21,069 nt of DNA from JBGTBD01 sp041749475 (GTDB lineage: Bacteria; Pseudomonadota; Alphaproteobacteria; Rickettsiales; UBA998). The notes below the pieces were generated by a model, which searched no databases, was not told the origin of the DNA, and saw nothing but the letters and a program-made list of their open reading frames with translations. Position 1 is the stretch's first letter; each line of letters opens with the position of its first letter. A program made the position numbers and the translations under genes. The stretch is taken from NCBI GenBank assembly GCA_041749475.1, contig JBGTBD010000053.1:1-21069 (forward strand). The letters run 5' to 3'. Of this stretch, positions 6,388-14,490 are shown in pieces.

Positions 6388-7797
6388 TTAGCGGCGAAGG
6401 ATTGCATTCTGGTCGGGGCGGCCGTGGACGAAGCTGACGGAGCCGTTATCCATCGTGACGTTGCCTGCGCGTAATTCTTTAGTGATCGCTTCCATATCGG
6501 GAATCACTTTGGCGCTGGGGCCGACTTCCGTGCCGTCGGCATCCAGCCCGTGGGAGCGGGCGGTGAGGCCGGTGCTGCGGCCATCGCCGCGGCTGAAGGG
6601 GACGAGCGTGCCGTTGCCTGTTTTGTGCACACCGCTGACCGTGGAGGCGACTTCATCCCGCCATGCGAAGAATTTTGTGAGTTCCTGCTTGGCTTCTTCA
6701 CCCCTTGTAAGCGGTTTTTCACCGGGGGCGAGGGTGCGGGATGCTTCGATGGCGCGCTGGTCACCGGGGGTGATATTCGGTGAGACGAGCTCACGCAGGC
6801 GCTGGAGGTCGGGATAGCCGAGTTGCTCGGGGGAGGAGTTGAGTATCTGGCCGCGCACGTTGCTGATGGGGTCACCACCGCCTAAGCCCGATAAGGGAGA
6901 GTTTTCGCCACCGAGCATCGTGACGCCTGCGGCTAATGCGACTCCGAGGATGGGGCCGAACATACCGCCCGCACCGACCATCGGGCCGAACAGTATGCCG
7001 AGCAGGCCACCGATAAAGAGCCACGGCCAGCTTTTGCCCAAGCCGCCTATCGCGTTGCCGAGCGATCCTTGCAATCCGCCGAGGAAATTGCCTCCCGTGC
7101 TTTGGGTGGAGGGGTCTGACCCTTCATAGGCGCGGGCGACGAGGGCGGTAATGAATTCTTCTCCCTGCTCAGAAGGCGGCTGCCATTTTCTGCTCATCTG
7201 GCCGAGCGCTTCGTGAACCACATCGGCGGAGCCTGCGGGGGTCAATACCAGAGAACGCGCAGTCTCGAACCGTTGATCCGCATCGGCCGCTTCGGCAGCA
7301 TTCAGCTGTTTAGTATAGTCTTGTTTTGCCTGTGTTGTGGCGCGCAGCGCGGTGATGAGATTCGTACCCAATCCGGCGGCGTTCAGCATGTCCGGATCGG
7401 TTGGTTTATTGTCCTTGTCGATACCGCTCAGGCTGTCGATCCATGGCTCGTTCTTGAAGAAGCCGAGCGTGGGGCGTTCGCGTTCCAGTGCGCGGTGGAT
7501 GGTATCGGCGAAGTCCAGACCGTAGGCGCGGGATGCATCGAGGGTGAGGCCGGAGGGTATCGTGCCGCCCTTCTGGCGGAACCAGTCATCCGCGGCGGCG
7601 GACATGACCTCTGCGGTGCGGTTGATTCCCTCGGGGTAGATCCCGGCGGGGTCGATGCCGTTGCGTTCCAGCGTCGCCAGAATCACGTTCTTCATCACGG
7701 CGGGGGAGATGGCGTCAGAATTCAGCGTTCCTTTCAACCCGGCGAAATGGTCGCTCAGGAGAGCAGGGGATTCCAGCGATGTGGTGCTGGTAGTCAT
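6388..7797 (-). CDS. Membrane protein with glycine-rich helical hairpin, unknown function
   Basis: 469 residues. The N-terminal 220 residues are helical and soluble-looking. Residues about 237-310 are extremely Gly-rich and hydrophobic, with two likely membrane helices: PWLFIGGLLGILFGPMVGAG (about 258-277) and MFGPILGVALAAGVTMLGG (about 279-297). Such glycine-zipper hairpins occur in membrane-inserting or channel-like proteins, but this is only a structural resemblance. The C-terminal region (about 315-469) is soluble with no motif I know. It is the last gene of a minus-strand operon, starting 3 bp after the upstream stop. That neighbour has the same plan of soluble N-terminus, two-helix hairpin, and soluble tail, so the two may act together in the membrane. 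Confidence 0.85.
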   Translation of the reverse strand: MTTSTTSLESPALLSDHFAGLKGTLNSDAISPAVMKNVILATLERNGIDPAGIYPEGINRTAEVMSAAADDWFRQKGGTIPSGLTLDASRAYGLDFADTIHRALERERPTLGFFKNEPWIDSLSGIDKDNKPTDPDMLNAAGLGTNLITALRATTQAKQDYTKQLNAAEAADADQRFETARSLVLTPAGSADVVHEALGQMSRKWQPPSEQGEEFITALVARAYEGSDPSTQSTGGNFLGGLQGSLGNAIGGLGKSWPWLFIGGLLGILFGPMVGAGGMFGPILGVALAAGVTMLGGENSPLSGLGGGDPISNVRGQILNSSPEQLGYPDLQRLRELVSPNITPGDQRAIEASRTLAPGEKPLTRGEEAKQELTKFFAWRDEVASTVSGVHKTGNGTLVPFSRGDGRSTGLTARSHGLDADGTEVGPSAKVIPDMEAITKELRAGNVTMDNGSVSFVHGRPDQNAILRR

Positions 7798-7800
7798 CTG

Positions 7801-9111
7801 CTACGAAGACATCCTGCCATATGCTTCACGCACCAGAGGGCCTAAGGCCTGTTTTTGTGGGGGGGGTAAATTGCCCACCTCGTCGTCTCTGACATCTGCC
7901 ACATCGCGGTTTTGGTCCTGGGTCCGGGTGACACTGGCGGTATCCATAAACGGCTGTTCGCTGCCATCACGCTTACGCTGTAGCTCCTTACCCTGACCCT
8001 CCTTCTCACGTCCGCCTAGAGAACTCTCCGCCGACACGCTGCCTCCGCCGAACAGACCAGCACCGCTGGCCGCGATCATGCCGACAATGGCGACCATCGC
8101 TAATGCTAGTACAGGCCAGGAGAATTCCATCATGAAGGCGGCAGCGAGACCAATCAGGCCGATGCCCAATACCATCGGGCTGATACTCCCAACCCCTTTC
8201 TTCATAGTATCCGAGAAACTGCCAAAAAGTTCTGAAATAGTTTCCATAAATCCTCCTCCTTCGGTGGATGCCGCTGGTGCGGCGGCGGGTGCTGCTACTG
8301 TGGTCTGACCTACGGTGGGGTCCAATGCCTCGGCTGCAGGTGCTGCGGCTGGCGCTCCTGAGGCGGGTGGCGGTGGAGTCGGGGTAGCAGCACCAGTTCC
8401 AGCGCCGGTGCCGGTGCCGGTGCCGGCAGGTGGGAGAGGCGCTGCTCCTGTTGCTGCGGACTGTTCTGCGGGAGTCTGTGCCGCAGCAGGGGCGGCGTCG
8501 GTCATGGTGGCGGACGTGCCGGCAACCGATGATCCTAAAGATGCGACTACTTGCTGCTTTGTCTCTTCCAATCTGGCCAGCGAGGCTGCACGCTGCACTG
8601 ACCATTCCCCTCCATAGAGTGTATGTAATTCCGAATAGAGGCCTGGTGCGAGTTTGCCGTCCGCGCCTTTGACAAGATTGCCTGCGGGGTCAACACCCGT
8701 CATTTGCGTGAGAGTATTTTCGAGATCGATGCCACCCACCACGGTAGGTAATCTACTTGCCGCGGATAGGGTAGTGGTCGCGGCGATCTTGGGGCGCAAT
8801 TCTCTTACGCGCTGTGCGACCAATTGGTTTATGGCTCCGCCCGCTTCCCTTGCGTCTTTAGAGCCGAGTTCGGCAATCTTCGCTTTATCAGCTTCACGGT
8901 TGGTGAAGAGATCCTCGCCCACGACGGTGGCGACCTGTGAGATGGCCGTCAATTCCATTGTACCCGGTTCTTCGCCGTTATGGGTCGCCTTGTACCCTTC
9001 GACAAGTTTTTGCCGAGCAAGTTCTATAGCCCCTTCTCTGGTCGTCACATCTGCGAGGCGCGGGCCTGCAGGAGGGGCGTTTTCAATCGGTGCATTAGGG
9101 TTCGTAGTCAT
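7801..9111 (-). CDS. Membrane protein with Ala/Pro/Gly linker and two-helix hairpin, unknown function
   Basis: 436 residues. A helical N-terminal region (about 1-195) is followed by a low-complexity Ala/Pro/Thr/Gly linker (about 200-287, including an alternating GTGTGTGAGTGA run). Then a short amphipathic stretch (FMETISELFGSFSDTMKKG) leads into two membrane helices (about 311-329 and 332-350), separated by only MEFSWP, which implies a tight hairpin. The tail (about 360-436) is highly charged. No family is recognised. Its start overlaps the upstream stop by ATGA (9108-9111) and its stop is 3 bp from the next start, so it is translationally coupled on both sides. Confidence 0.85.
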   Translation of the reverse strand: MTTNPNAPIENAPPAGPRLADVTTREGAIELARQKLVEGYKATHNGEEPGTMELTAISQVATVVGEDLFTNREADKAKIAELGSKDAREAGGAINQLVAQRVRELRPKIAATTTLSAASRLPTVVGGIDLENTLTQMTGVDPAGNLVKGADGKLAPGLYSELHTLYGGEWSVQRAASLARLEETKQQVVASLGSSVAGTSATMTDAAPAAAQTPAEQSAATGAAPLPPAGTGTGTGAGTGAATPTPPPPASGAPAAAPAAEALDPTVGQTTVAAPAAAPAASTEGGGFMETISELFGSFSDTMKKGVGSISPMVLGIGLIGLAAAFMMEFSWPVLALAMVAIVGMIAASGAGLFGGGSVSAESSLGGREKEGQGKELQRKRDGSEQPFMDTASVTRTQDQNRDVADVRDDEVGNLPPPQKQALGPLVREAYGRMSS

Positions 9112-9674
9112 GGGGCTACTCCTGCTCCAGCCGTTTTGGACTGATGTTGTACGCCTTCAGGGGCGGGTTGTGGGGCGGGAAGTTCCTCTTCTCCACGGTT
9201 CTGGGCCGGGAATCTTCCGGATATATCTTCGGGAAGTCGGAACTCAACGGAAATGGGGGCGTTCGTTTTTGCAAGCGTTTGGGTGATGCGCGTGGCGACA
9301 CCATCGAAGATAAGACCGTACACGCCAGTGGCATGTCCGTCTTTATCCTGCACGGGCTTGTAGGAAATCTTTCCGTTGTCGATGGATTCGATGGCCAGAC
9401 CGCTGGTCAGTGAGGCGATTTCTGTCGCGCGGGTTTCCAATTCCTCGACTGGAGTCGAAGGGGACTTCGCTTTCATGGCGGCAAGACTGTTTTCGTATGT
9501 CTTGTTATATACCTGAGCGGCGGCATCCAGTGCGCTGTCGTCTGCAAGGCTGGCGATGATGGCTTTCTGTTCGTCCGGTGTTTTACTTGCAATGCCAGAT
9601 TCCTTGATCATGTCGTTCACTTTGTCCGTGATGTGTGACAGGGACGCGGTGCTACTGGTGATGCCTTCGTTCAA
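9108..9674 (-). CDS. Small soluble protein of the minus-strand operon, unknown function
   Basis: 188 residues, no membrane segment, no recognised family. The N-terminal 95 residues are helical (MNEGITSSTASLSHITDKVN...). Residues about 95-155 look beta-rich (KISYKPVQDKDGHATGVYGLIFDGVATRI, then ISVEFRLPEDI). The tail is Pro/Ala/Glu/Gln-rich. The start codon is TTG, overlapping the preceding TGA stop as TTGA (9671-9674), with GGAG at a normal distance upstream; no nearby ATG is available in frame. The gene is coupled at both ends within a four-gene operon under the Pho-like promoter at 10117-10150. Confidence 0.8.
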   Translation of the reverse strand: MNEGITSSTASLSHITDKVNDMIKESGIASKTPDEQKAIIASLADDSALDAAAQVYNKTYENSLAAMKAKSPSTPVEELETRATEIASLTSGLAIESIDNGKISYKPVQDKDGHATGVYGLIFDGVATRITQTLAKTNAPISVEFRLPEDISGRFPAQNRGEEELPAPQPAPEGVQHQSKTAGAGVAP

Positions 9675-10078
9675 GGAAGTCTCCAGATGGATTGAAGCCC
9701 CGTACTGACGCTGGCAGGGTTGGCATTCACCATCTGTTCTTGTTCCGGGGTGTAGCCCAAGGCGCTGTAGATCGCTTTGAAGAGTGCGCCGAACATCGTG
9801 TCCAGACCCTTAAAGAATTCCGAGAGTTCCGGGTATTGGTCTTTCATGCTGCTCGCAAGGGTCGATGCGGCGCTTCCTAATTGCTCCTTAGCGGCGTCTC
9901 CCAATTGGTTTGTAATAGGGGAGGCGTCAATTCCTGTCATGGCAAGCATCGGGTTATTGGCGATGCGGCCGAGTGCAGAATCGATTTTCTCGCCTGCCGC
10001 ACCCACTGCACGGCTTACAACGAAATTGTTCGAAGCGAGGGCGGCGTTTAGTTGATCGGTAGTCCATGTCTGGGTCAT
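9671..10078 (-). CDS. Small helical protein, first gene of the minus-strand operon, unknown function
   Basis: 135 residues from the ATG at 10078 (MTQTWTTDQLNAALASNNF...). A TTG at 10090 would add four residues but leaves no room for the AGGA that lies just upstream, so ATG is preferred. The protein is helical, Ala-rich, with a hydrophobic amphipathic stretch (about 92-110, FKGLDTMFGALFKAIYSALG) that might associate with membrane. No family is recognised. Downstream genes overlap it and each other by 4 bp or are separated by 3 bp, so it heads a single transcript encoding two soluble and two membrane proteins. Confidence 0.8.
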   Translation of the reverse strand: MTQTWTTDQLNAALASNNFVVSRAVGAAGEKIDSALGRIANNPMLAMTGIDASPITNQLGDAAKEQLGSAASTLASSMKDQYPELSEFFKGLDTMFGALFKAIYSALGYTPEQEQMVNANPASVSTGLQSIWRLP

Positions 10079-10116
10079 AACGGAATTCAATCCTATTCTA
10101 TTCCCATACTACCATA

Positions 10117-10150
10117 GTTATTACCGATGTATGTGAAAGTTCGATGAATA
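10117..10150 (-). promoter_or_regulatory. Pho-box-like promoter of the four-gene minus-strand operon
   Basis: On the minus strand TATTCAT-CGAA-CTTTCAC (10150-10133) is followed by 10 bp and AATAAC (10122-10117), a 4/6 match to TATAAT. The box is back-to-back with the plus-strand box at 10193-10210; 42 bp separate the two, and that spacer includes an inverted repeat CCCCTC (10153-10158)/GAGGGG (10186-10191). Confidence 0.6.
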
Positions 10151-10192
10151 TTCCCCTCACAAATCGCGTAAAAGGCTTAAAAATCGAGGGGT

Positions 10193-10226
10193 TTTTCATG
10201 AAACTGTAACATTGGGTGCGTAGAGT
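10193..10226 (+). promoter_or_regulatory. Pho-box-like promoter of the 730-residue protein gene
   Basis: TTTTCAT-GAAA-CTGTAAC (10193-10210) is followed by 10 bp and TAGAGT (10221-10226). The expected transcript would start near 10233, giving a leader of about 34 bases before the ATG at 10267. Confidence 0.7.
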
Positions 10227-10266
10227 GTAGGCTAGACCAACCGACAGGATTAGACCGCCTACCCTT

Positions 10267-12459
10267 ATGGATCCATCCCTGCAAGCGAACGAATTAGAGG
10301 CCTTCCGCCAGACGGTGGAGCAGGAGATGCGCTCTCGAAAAAGCGGGTCAGCGGAAACGCGTGAGGACGGTGTTCCGGTACTGGGTGGATTGATGACCGT
10401 CTCGCCGTCACTGGCGACGCTGATTAATGCCGGGGTCAGCGGGGTTGTCATCCCGCGTATCCGGGGTCAGGTCGGTGATTACATCCGCACCTACGGCGAA
10501 AGCGCTCTTAAACCCATCCTGAGATCCAACGCCCATACCACCGCCAACGTTGTGGCGCATGGCGCGGAATGGGCGATGACATTCTATAACGAGACGGCAG
10601 GTGTCGTCCGCAATATTCAGGATTACCGGAAATCGATGACGGGCCTCGCGCAGCAGATGGAGCCATTGCTGGCGGCGCATAATCTTTCCGTATCCGCAGG
10701 CGCACTTCGCAGCTACCCGGTGGCGAATAACGAAGTCGTCATGGTGGCGCGCAAGCAGCTTTCCAACAAACTATACCGCGACCTGCAATATACCGCCGCC
10801 GACCTTATCACGGATTTGCCATCTGCAATGAGTAAACTGGAAGAAGATGCAAAGAGAAAAAGTAATTCAAAGCAAGAGAAGACCGGTGTATCTCCTGCGG
10901 AAAAACGCAAGGAAATACGGGATAAGGCAATTGCTATACAAGAAGAGAAGCGTGCATGGGAACGCGGAATTGAGGAGGCATGGACGCACTCTGAAATAGC
11001 CAAGCATACCGTTGATGATAAATTATTCAGGATACGCGAGATAGAAGAAAGCGCAACCTCATACAATAGTATGTTCCGTAATTATGCTCCACGCGATCCG
11101 CAGAAAAGGGTCATTCCCTATGATGTGGAGAATAAAGATAGCGTGAGATTATGGGAAGATGCCGCAATGCGATCCTACAAGGATGAATTCAAGGCAGAGC
11201 AACGTAAGGTCCGTGAACAGGAAGAACGCCAACGTGCTAAGGAATCGAAGGAAGAAAAACCACTCGACTGGATGAAGAACGTCCTTACCCCGATGGGTGC
11301 GCTGGGGACGACGATGTATCGTGAGCGCATCGACAGTGAATATAAAGAAGGCAAGGTCGACAAGACCGCGTTCGACATGATCAAGAAGCTGGCCGACAAG
11401 CTGGAGGATAATCCCCGCCTCAATAATATCGACGGTAAACCGCTCGCGGGATATATCGAGGACATCTTTAACCAGCACCAGATGAATATGAAGCAGCACA
11501 AGGTGGGTGAGCGGCTGCATACCAAATTCAAGGCAGCGGCGGAGGCTATCGCCACGGCGTTGACTGACGGCGTTGTTCATCCGCAAGCGCTTATCCATCT
11601 GGTGGGTGACCGTAAGATCGTGTTGGCGCAAGGGAAAGATGTGGCCTCCATCGCCGATGTGCATACGGCCATCAACGAAGTGGCGGAGCTGATGCCCGCG
11701 AAATATTATGTGGATGCGGATAGCTATCTCGGCGAGAATGTGATGACCGAACAGGACATCAAAGGGCTGCTCAATGATCTGAAAGGCCCGCAGCGCGACT
11801 TCTTCGCGAGCCTGTTACCCGACGATGTGCTGAAGCGTTTCGGTTTCAAGGATATCGACATTTTCGATGTGCGTCAGCGCACGGAAGCGACCTTCGCGGG
11901 TAATCTGCGGCAGGTGTTGCTCGACATCGCGACGCAGCCGGATGAGGTGTTGAGAGAAGCGAAATACAAGGACGAGGAAATCAAGAAATTACGCGATGCT
12001 GCGCCCAAACTTCAGAAGGACGGTCTGCGCTCGCAAGTGGCGGCCGTTTCCTCCTTTGTGGCGCCGCGCGGTGAATTCAAGGAAGGGCTGGCGTGGCTGG
12101 CGATCAACCATGTCGAATACTGGAAGAAGCTCTCGCGCGGGGAGATGCAGGTCGGCGATATGTATAAGCAGGCCGGGGAAAAGCTTTACTCCAAGGAAGA
12201 GAAGAAAAGGGAGCATCACGCCGCGAATGACGATGCGCCGGAAGAAGAGCATACGCGCGGCACATCCAAATCCTTCGCCGAGCGTGTGGGCAAGAAGGAT
12301 TCCACGCATCGCGGCGCTGTGGCGAGTCTACATGACAGGGACGATGAATATGACGTCTTCGCCAATGATAATGAGGATGACATGCCCGGTAAATCCGTAC
12401 GCCATGCCGAGTCACACGGGGCGCATCACCTGAACGATAAGAAACACGCGCGTACGTAA
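10267..12459 (+). CDS. Large charged helical protein, unknown function
   Basis: 730 residues, not recognised. The N-terminus is amphipathic with a mildly hydrophobic stretch (about 36-64, VPVLGGLMTVSPSLATLINAG onwards). Residues about 188-330 are very rich in Lys, Glu and Arg and likely coiled coil. The middle (about 360-620) looks globular and helical, and the C-terminus (about 645-730) is a disordered His/Asp/Glu/Lys-rich tail. The segment encoded by about 10820-11170 is visibly richer in A and T than the flanks. The ATG at 10267 lacks a well-spaced ribosome binding site. An in-frame ATG at 10327 preceded by GGAG would remove 20 residues, so the start is uncertain. It is divergently transcribed from the minus-strand operon with its own Pho-like promoter. 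Confidence 0.85.
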   Translation: MDPSLQANELEAFRQTVEQEMRSRKSGSAETREDGVPVLGGLMTVSPSLATLINAGVSGVVIPRIRGQVGDYIRTYGESALKPILRSNAHTTANVVAHGAEWAMTFYNETAGVVRNIQDYRKSMTGLAQQMEPLLAAHNLSVSAGALRSYPVANNEVVMVARKQLSNKLYRDLQYTAADLITDLPSAMSKLEEDAKRKSNSKQEKTGVSPAEKRKEIRDKAIAIQEEKRAWERGIEEAWTHSEIAKHTVDDKLFRIREIEESATSYNSMFRNYAPRDPQKRVIPYDVENKDSVRLWEDAAMRSYKDEFKAEQRKVREQEERQRAKESKEEKPLDWMKNVLTPMGALGTTMYRERIDSEYKEGKVDKTAFDMIKKLADKLEDNPRLNNIDGKPLAGYIEDIFNQHQMNMKQHKVGERLHTKFKAAAEAIATALTDGVVHPQALIHLVGDRKIVLAQGKDVASIADVHTAINEVAELMPAKYYVDADSYLGENVMTEQDIKGLLNDLKGPQRDFFASLLPDDVLKRFGFKDIDIFDVRQRTEATFAGNLRQVLLDIATQPDEVLREAKYKDEEIKKLRDAAPKLQKDGLRSQVAAVSSFVAPRGEFKEGLAWLAINHVEYWKKLSRGEMQVGDMYKQAGEKLYSKEEKKREHHAANDDAPEEEHTRGTSKSFAERVGKKDSTHRGAVASLHDRDDEYDVFANDNEDDMPGKSVRHAESHGAHHLNDKKHART

Positions 12460-12474
12460 GCGCAGATTTTTTTT
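12448..12474 (+). terminator. Possible weak terminator after the 730-residue protein gene
   Basis: A short GCGC/GCGC stem (12448-12451/12460-12463) straddling the stop codon is followed by AGA and a run of eight T (12467-12474). The T-tract is good but the stem is only four pairs, so function is uncertain. Confidence 0.35.
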
Positions 12475-12489
12475 CTCCCTTGTTTTACT

Positions 12490-12529
12490 TTGTCATCAAA
12501 CTGTCATCCGACGGTGCTACGCGCATAGT
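12490..12529 (+). promoter_or_regulatory. Best-matching Pho box, promoter of the 90-residue protein gene
   Basis: TTGTCAT-CAAA-CTGTCAT (12490-12507) is the closest match in the window to the classical CTGTCAT direct repeat of PhoB sites. Here the -10 is less clear. TACGCG lies at the 10-bp position, but CATAGT (12524-12529) is a better hexamer, and it lies 17 bp after CTGTCA (12501-12506), which could then serve as -35. Confidence 0.7.
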
Positions 12530-12557
12530 GGTTTAATTTACCACTACAGAGAGCGTC

Positions 12558-12830
12558 ATGAGCGAATCACACTGGCAAGACACCATAGCGCAAGCACCTG
12601 AAACATCGCCTAAGCAAATGAGCGAGGAGGAATTCCTCGCCCGCGTGAGGCAGGAGTTGGCATGGGAAGCGGAAGCCGAGACGGAAGTCGCATCCAGTGC
12701 CAACGAGATGTTTAACCATCTGTTCGGGAAAAATGAAGCACTCGACGCATTGATCTCCGAATCCGCGAAAGAATCTGCCGCACGTGGTGAAGCCGCGTTC
12801 CACGCTATTATCGCTCAAGAATCAAAGTAA
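12558..12830 (+). CDS. Small acidic protein, unknown function
   Basis: 90 residues, strongly acidic, rich in Glu, Ala and Ser, predicted as three helices with no cysteine and no membrane segment (MSESHWQDTI..., MSEEEFLARVRQELAWEAEAETE, NEMFNHLFGKNEALDALISESAKES). GAGAG lies 4-5 bp before the ATG. It is the first gene behind the strongest Pho-like box, and the next gene starts 42 bp later. Its size, charge and position could suit a chaperone or regulatory partner of the larger neighbour, but nothing in the sequence proves that. It does not resemble the GTA tail assembly chaperones missing from the phage-like cluster. Confidence 0.75.
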   Translation: MSESHWQDTIAQAPETSPKQMSEEEFLARVRQELAWEAEAETEVASSANEMFNHLFGKNEALDALISESAKESAARGEAAFHAIIAQESK

Positions 12831-12872
12831 CCTTAGCCTCGGCTTTTTGCCGTATTACTAAAGTAGTATACA

Positions 12873-14387
12873 ATGACAGATGATCCATTAGAGAAAAAGC
12901 CGTGGTTGCTGAATGTGCTGCACACCCGCGAAATTAACTGCCCCGTGAAGGCGGATTTGGTAGGGTGGGATAATGCTTGGAATGCAGCGCTGGCTCGTCC
13001 TACAAGAGGGATCGAGTTTATTTTCCATGATGGCACATACAAACCCGGGGCAGGGGTTGGGAATCCTAGCAATATGGAGCATATGGGATTGTTCTGGGTT
13101 CTGGCACGGTACGCCTCGGGCCTGATCGCATTTCATGAAAATAACACCGCCGAATCAATGTTCATCGTGAATAAAACGATGGGACCTTTGCGGAATGACG
13201 ACAGTCCATACCGACAGCCATTCTCAAGCTTGTCAGGATGGTATTATGGCTATTATGCTAAACAGTTGGATAAGGCGAGTGCAAGCTGTAACCTTAAAGC
13301 GCAAGTGGAGATTGCCCCTCGCATATTAGCAGCACATTATAAGTTTCTTGGACAGTGCGCTGAATTTGCGGATACAGAAACCAAGCGTGTCAATGGCATC
13401 CCAACGGTACATAACATCAGTTATAATGATAGTCCGCAGCGGAAGAATTTTCCTAATAACCAGGCTTATGAAGAGTGTCGTGCGTTTCTTGATGATTATT
13501 ATTTTGATAATCTAATGACACCAGAACCCCTTACGCGGTTCATGATGCCTACGGGCACAATGCAGAATGAAAGGACGACTACCGGACAAAGCTTTCTTAA
13601 TTATGCGATATATTGGTATTTTCTATCAGTGGAATCAAATAATCAAGCCCATGTGTCACCGGAATTTCCTGAAAAATATCGTCTCAATACCACTAGTGCA
13701 GCTAACTATGTGACGCATATTCCGAGCGATAAAACTTACCCGTTTGACAGACACCTGAAAAGGCATTTTCAGGTCAAGGGGGATGACCTCGCATTAAAAG
13801 AAATCTCCAAATGGATGTACGACATGGGGCTGGCGGCACAACGGTGGGGCTTCACCAAGGACACGACGGAGGAAGAGGCTGAATTCATCGCCGATAAAAT
13901 GACGCGGCTGAATGATTACACGTTATGTCACAAGGCGCTCACTCTATATGAAAAGCGTATTACCCCGGATAAAGATGGAAAATACCCTGAATCTAATGAT
14001 TTGCTGTTGGGGTGGTCGCAAGAGGATCTGGATTATCTGAAAGCGTATGAAGACCGTTTAGCTGCGCGCCGTCACCGCGGTGTGCAGGATAATTATCTTA
14101 ATTGTGAATTAACCCTGTGTAAGCGTATCTATGACTTCTTTGGCATGGAAACGAACAATGATGAAAAAGTCACCTTACTGAAAAAGAAAGTCGCTAAAGA
14201 TCCATTGCTGACTGCTGCCGGAGCCCATACTGACCTGGAAATTAACCCCGCTAAATATTTCCAATGGCAAAATTCCGGACTAAATCGGAATGATGAAGAA
14301 TATAAGAGAGACCCAAAAGCGTGGCAGGCTTCCTATCAGAAAAAGGTTAGGCAGGAATTGGCGGGCAAGAAAATGGACAGAGCCTAA
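12873..14387 (+). CDS. Hypothetical 504-residue protein, AT-richer than neighbours
   Basis: 504 residues, no recognised family, no signal peptide or membrane helix. It is rich in aromatic residues and Asn (for example GWYYGYYAKQL at about 124-134, DDYYFDN, YAIYWYFLS) and unlike the Ala/Gly-rich neighbours in composition. The second half has charged helical segments (EEEAEFIADKMTRLNDY..., EDLDYLKAYEDRLAARRHRG). Codon use shifts toward A/T-ending codons across much of the gene, most clearly about 13430-14390, suggesting a different origin from flanking genes. The ATG has a poor ribosome binding site and a TATACA abuts it. It probably depends on the upstream Pho-like promoter through read-through from the 90-residue gene. 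Confidence 0.82.
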   Translation: MTDDPLEKKPWLLNVLHTREINCPVKADLVGWDNAWNAALARPTRGIEFIFHDGTYKPGAGVGNPSNMEHMGLFWVLARYASGLIAFHENNTAESMFIVNKTMGPLRNDDSPYRQPFSSLSGWYYGYYAKQLDKASASCNLKAQVEIAPRILAAHYKFLGQCAEFADTETKRVNGIPTVHNISYNDSPQRKNFPNNQAYEECRAFLDDYYFDNLMTPEPLTRFMMPTGTMQNERTTTGQSFLNYAIYWYFLSVESNNQAHVSPEFPEKYRLNTTSAANYVTHIPSDKTYPFDRHLKRHFQVKGDDLALKEISKWMYDMGLAAQRWGFTKDTTEEEAEFIADKMTRLNDYTLCHKALTLYEKRITPDKDGKYPESNDLLLGWSQEDLDYLKAYEDRLAARRHRGVQDNYLNCELTLCKRIYDFFGMETNNDEKVTLLKKKVAKDPLLTAAGAHTDLEINPAKYFQWQNSGLNRNDEEYKRDPKAWQASYQKKVRQELAGKKMDRA

Positions 14388-14415
14388 CAAGTATTTGTAG
14401 AATATATAGTATTTT

Positions 14416-14449
14416 CTTTCATAAAACCGTAACAACCGTCTGGTACAAT
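14416..14449 (+). promoter_or_regulatory. Pho-box-like promoter of the 436-residue plus-strand gene
   Basis: CTTTCAT-AAAA-CCGTAAC (14416-14433) is followed by exactly 10 bp and TACAAT (14444-14449), a 5/6 match to the consensus -10. The predicted start is near 14456, leaving a leader of about 35 bases. Confidence 0.72.
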
Positions 14450-14490
14450 GATAGGATGGATATTCTTATCGGTAAGACAGGTACGCGCTG

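Noticed and set aside
7213..7845. 210-codon plus-strand ORF
   Set aside because: Antisense to the 469-residue gene, which is supported by operon structure and membrane topology; Gly/Arg/Cys-rich shadow.
8380..8440. Microsatellite-like run of short GC-rich repeats (GGTGCCGGTGCC)
   Set aside because: Encodes the GT/GA-rich part of a protein linker in frame; explained by low-complexity coding sequence, not a CRISPR or regulatory repeat.
12558..12830. Missing GTA tail assembly chaperone (g10)
   Set aside because: Right size but strongly acidic, without the family sequence pattern, and behind a Pho-like promoter outside any tail operon.
12831..12872. Terminator or attenuator hairpin CGGC-TTTTT-GCCG before the 504-residue gene
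   Set aside because: Stem of only four pairs with the T-run in the loop rather than after the stem.
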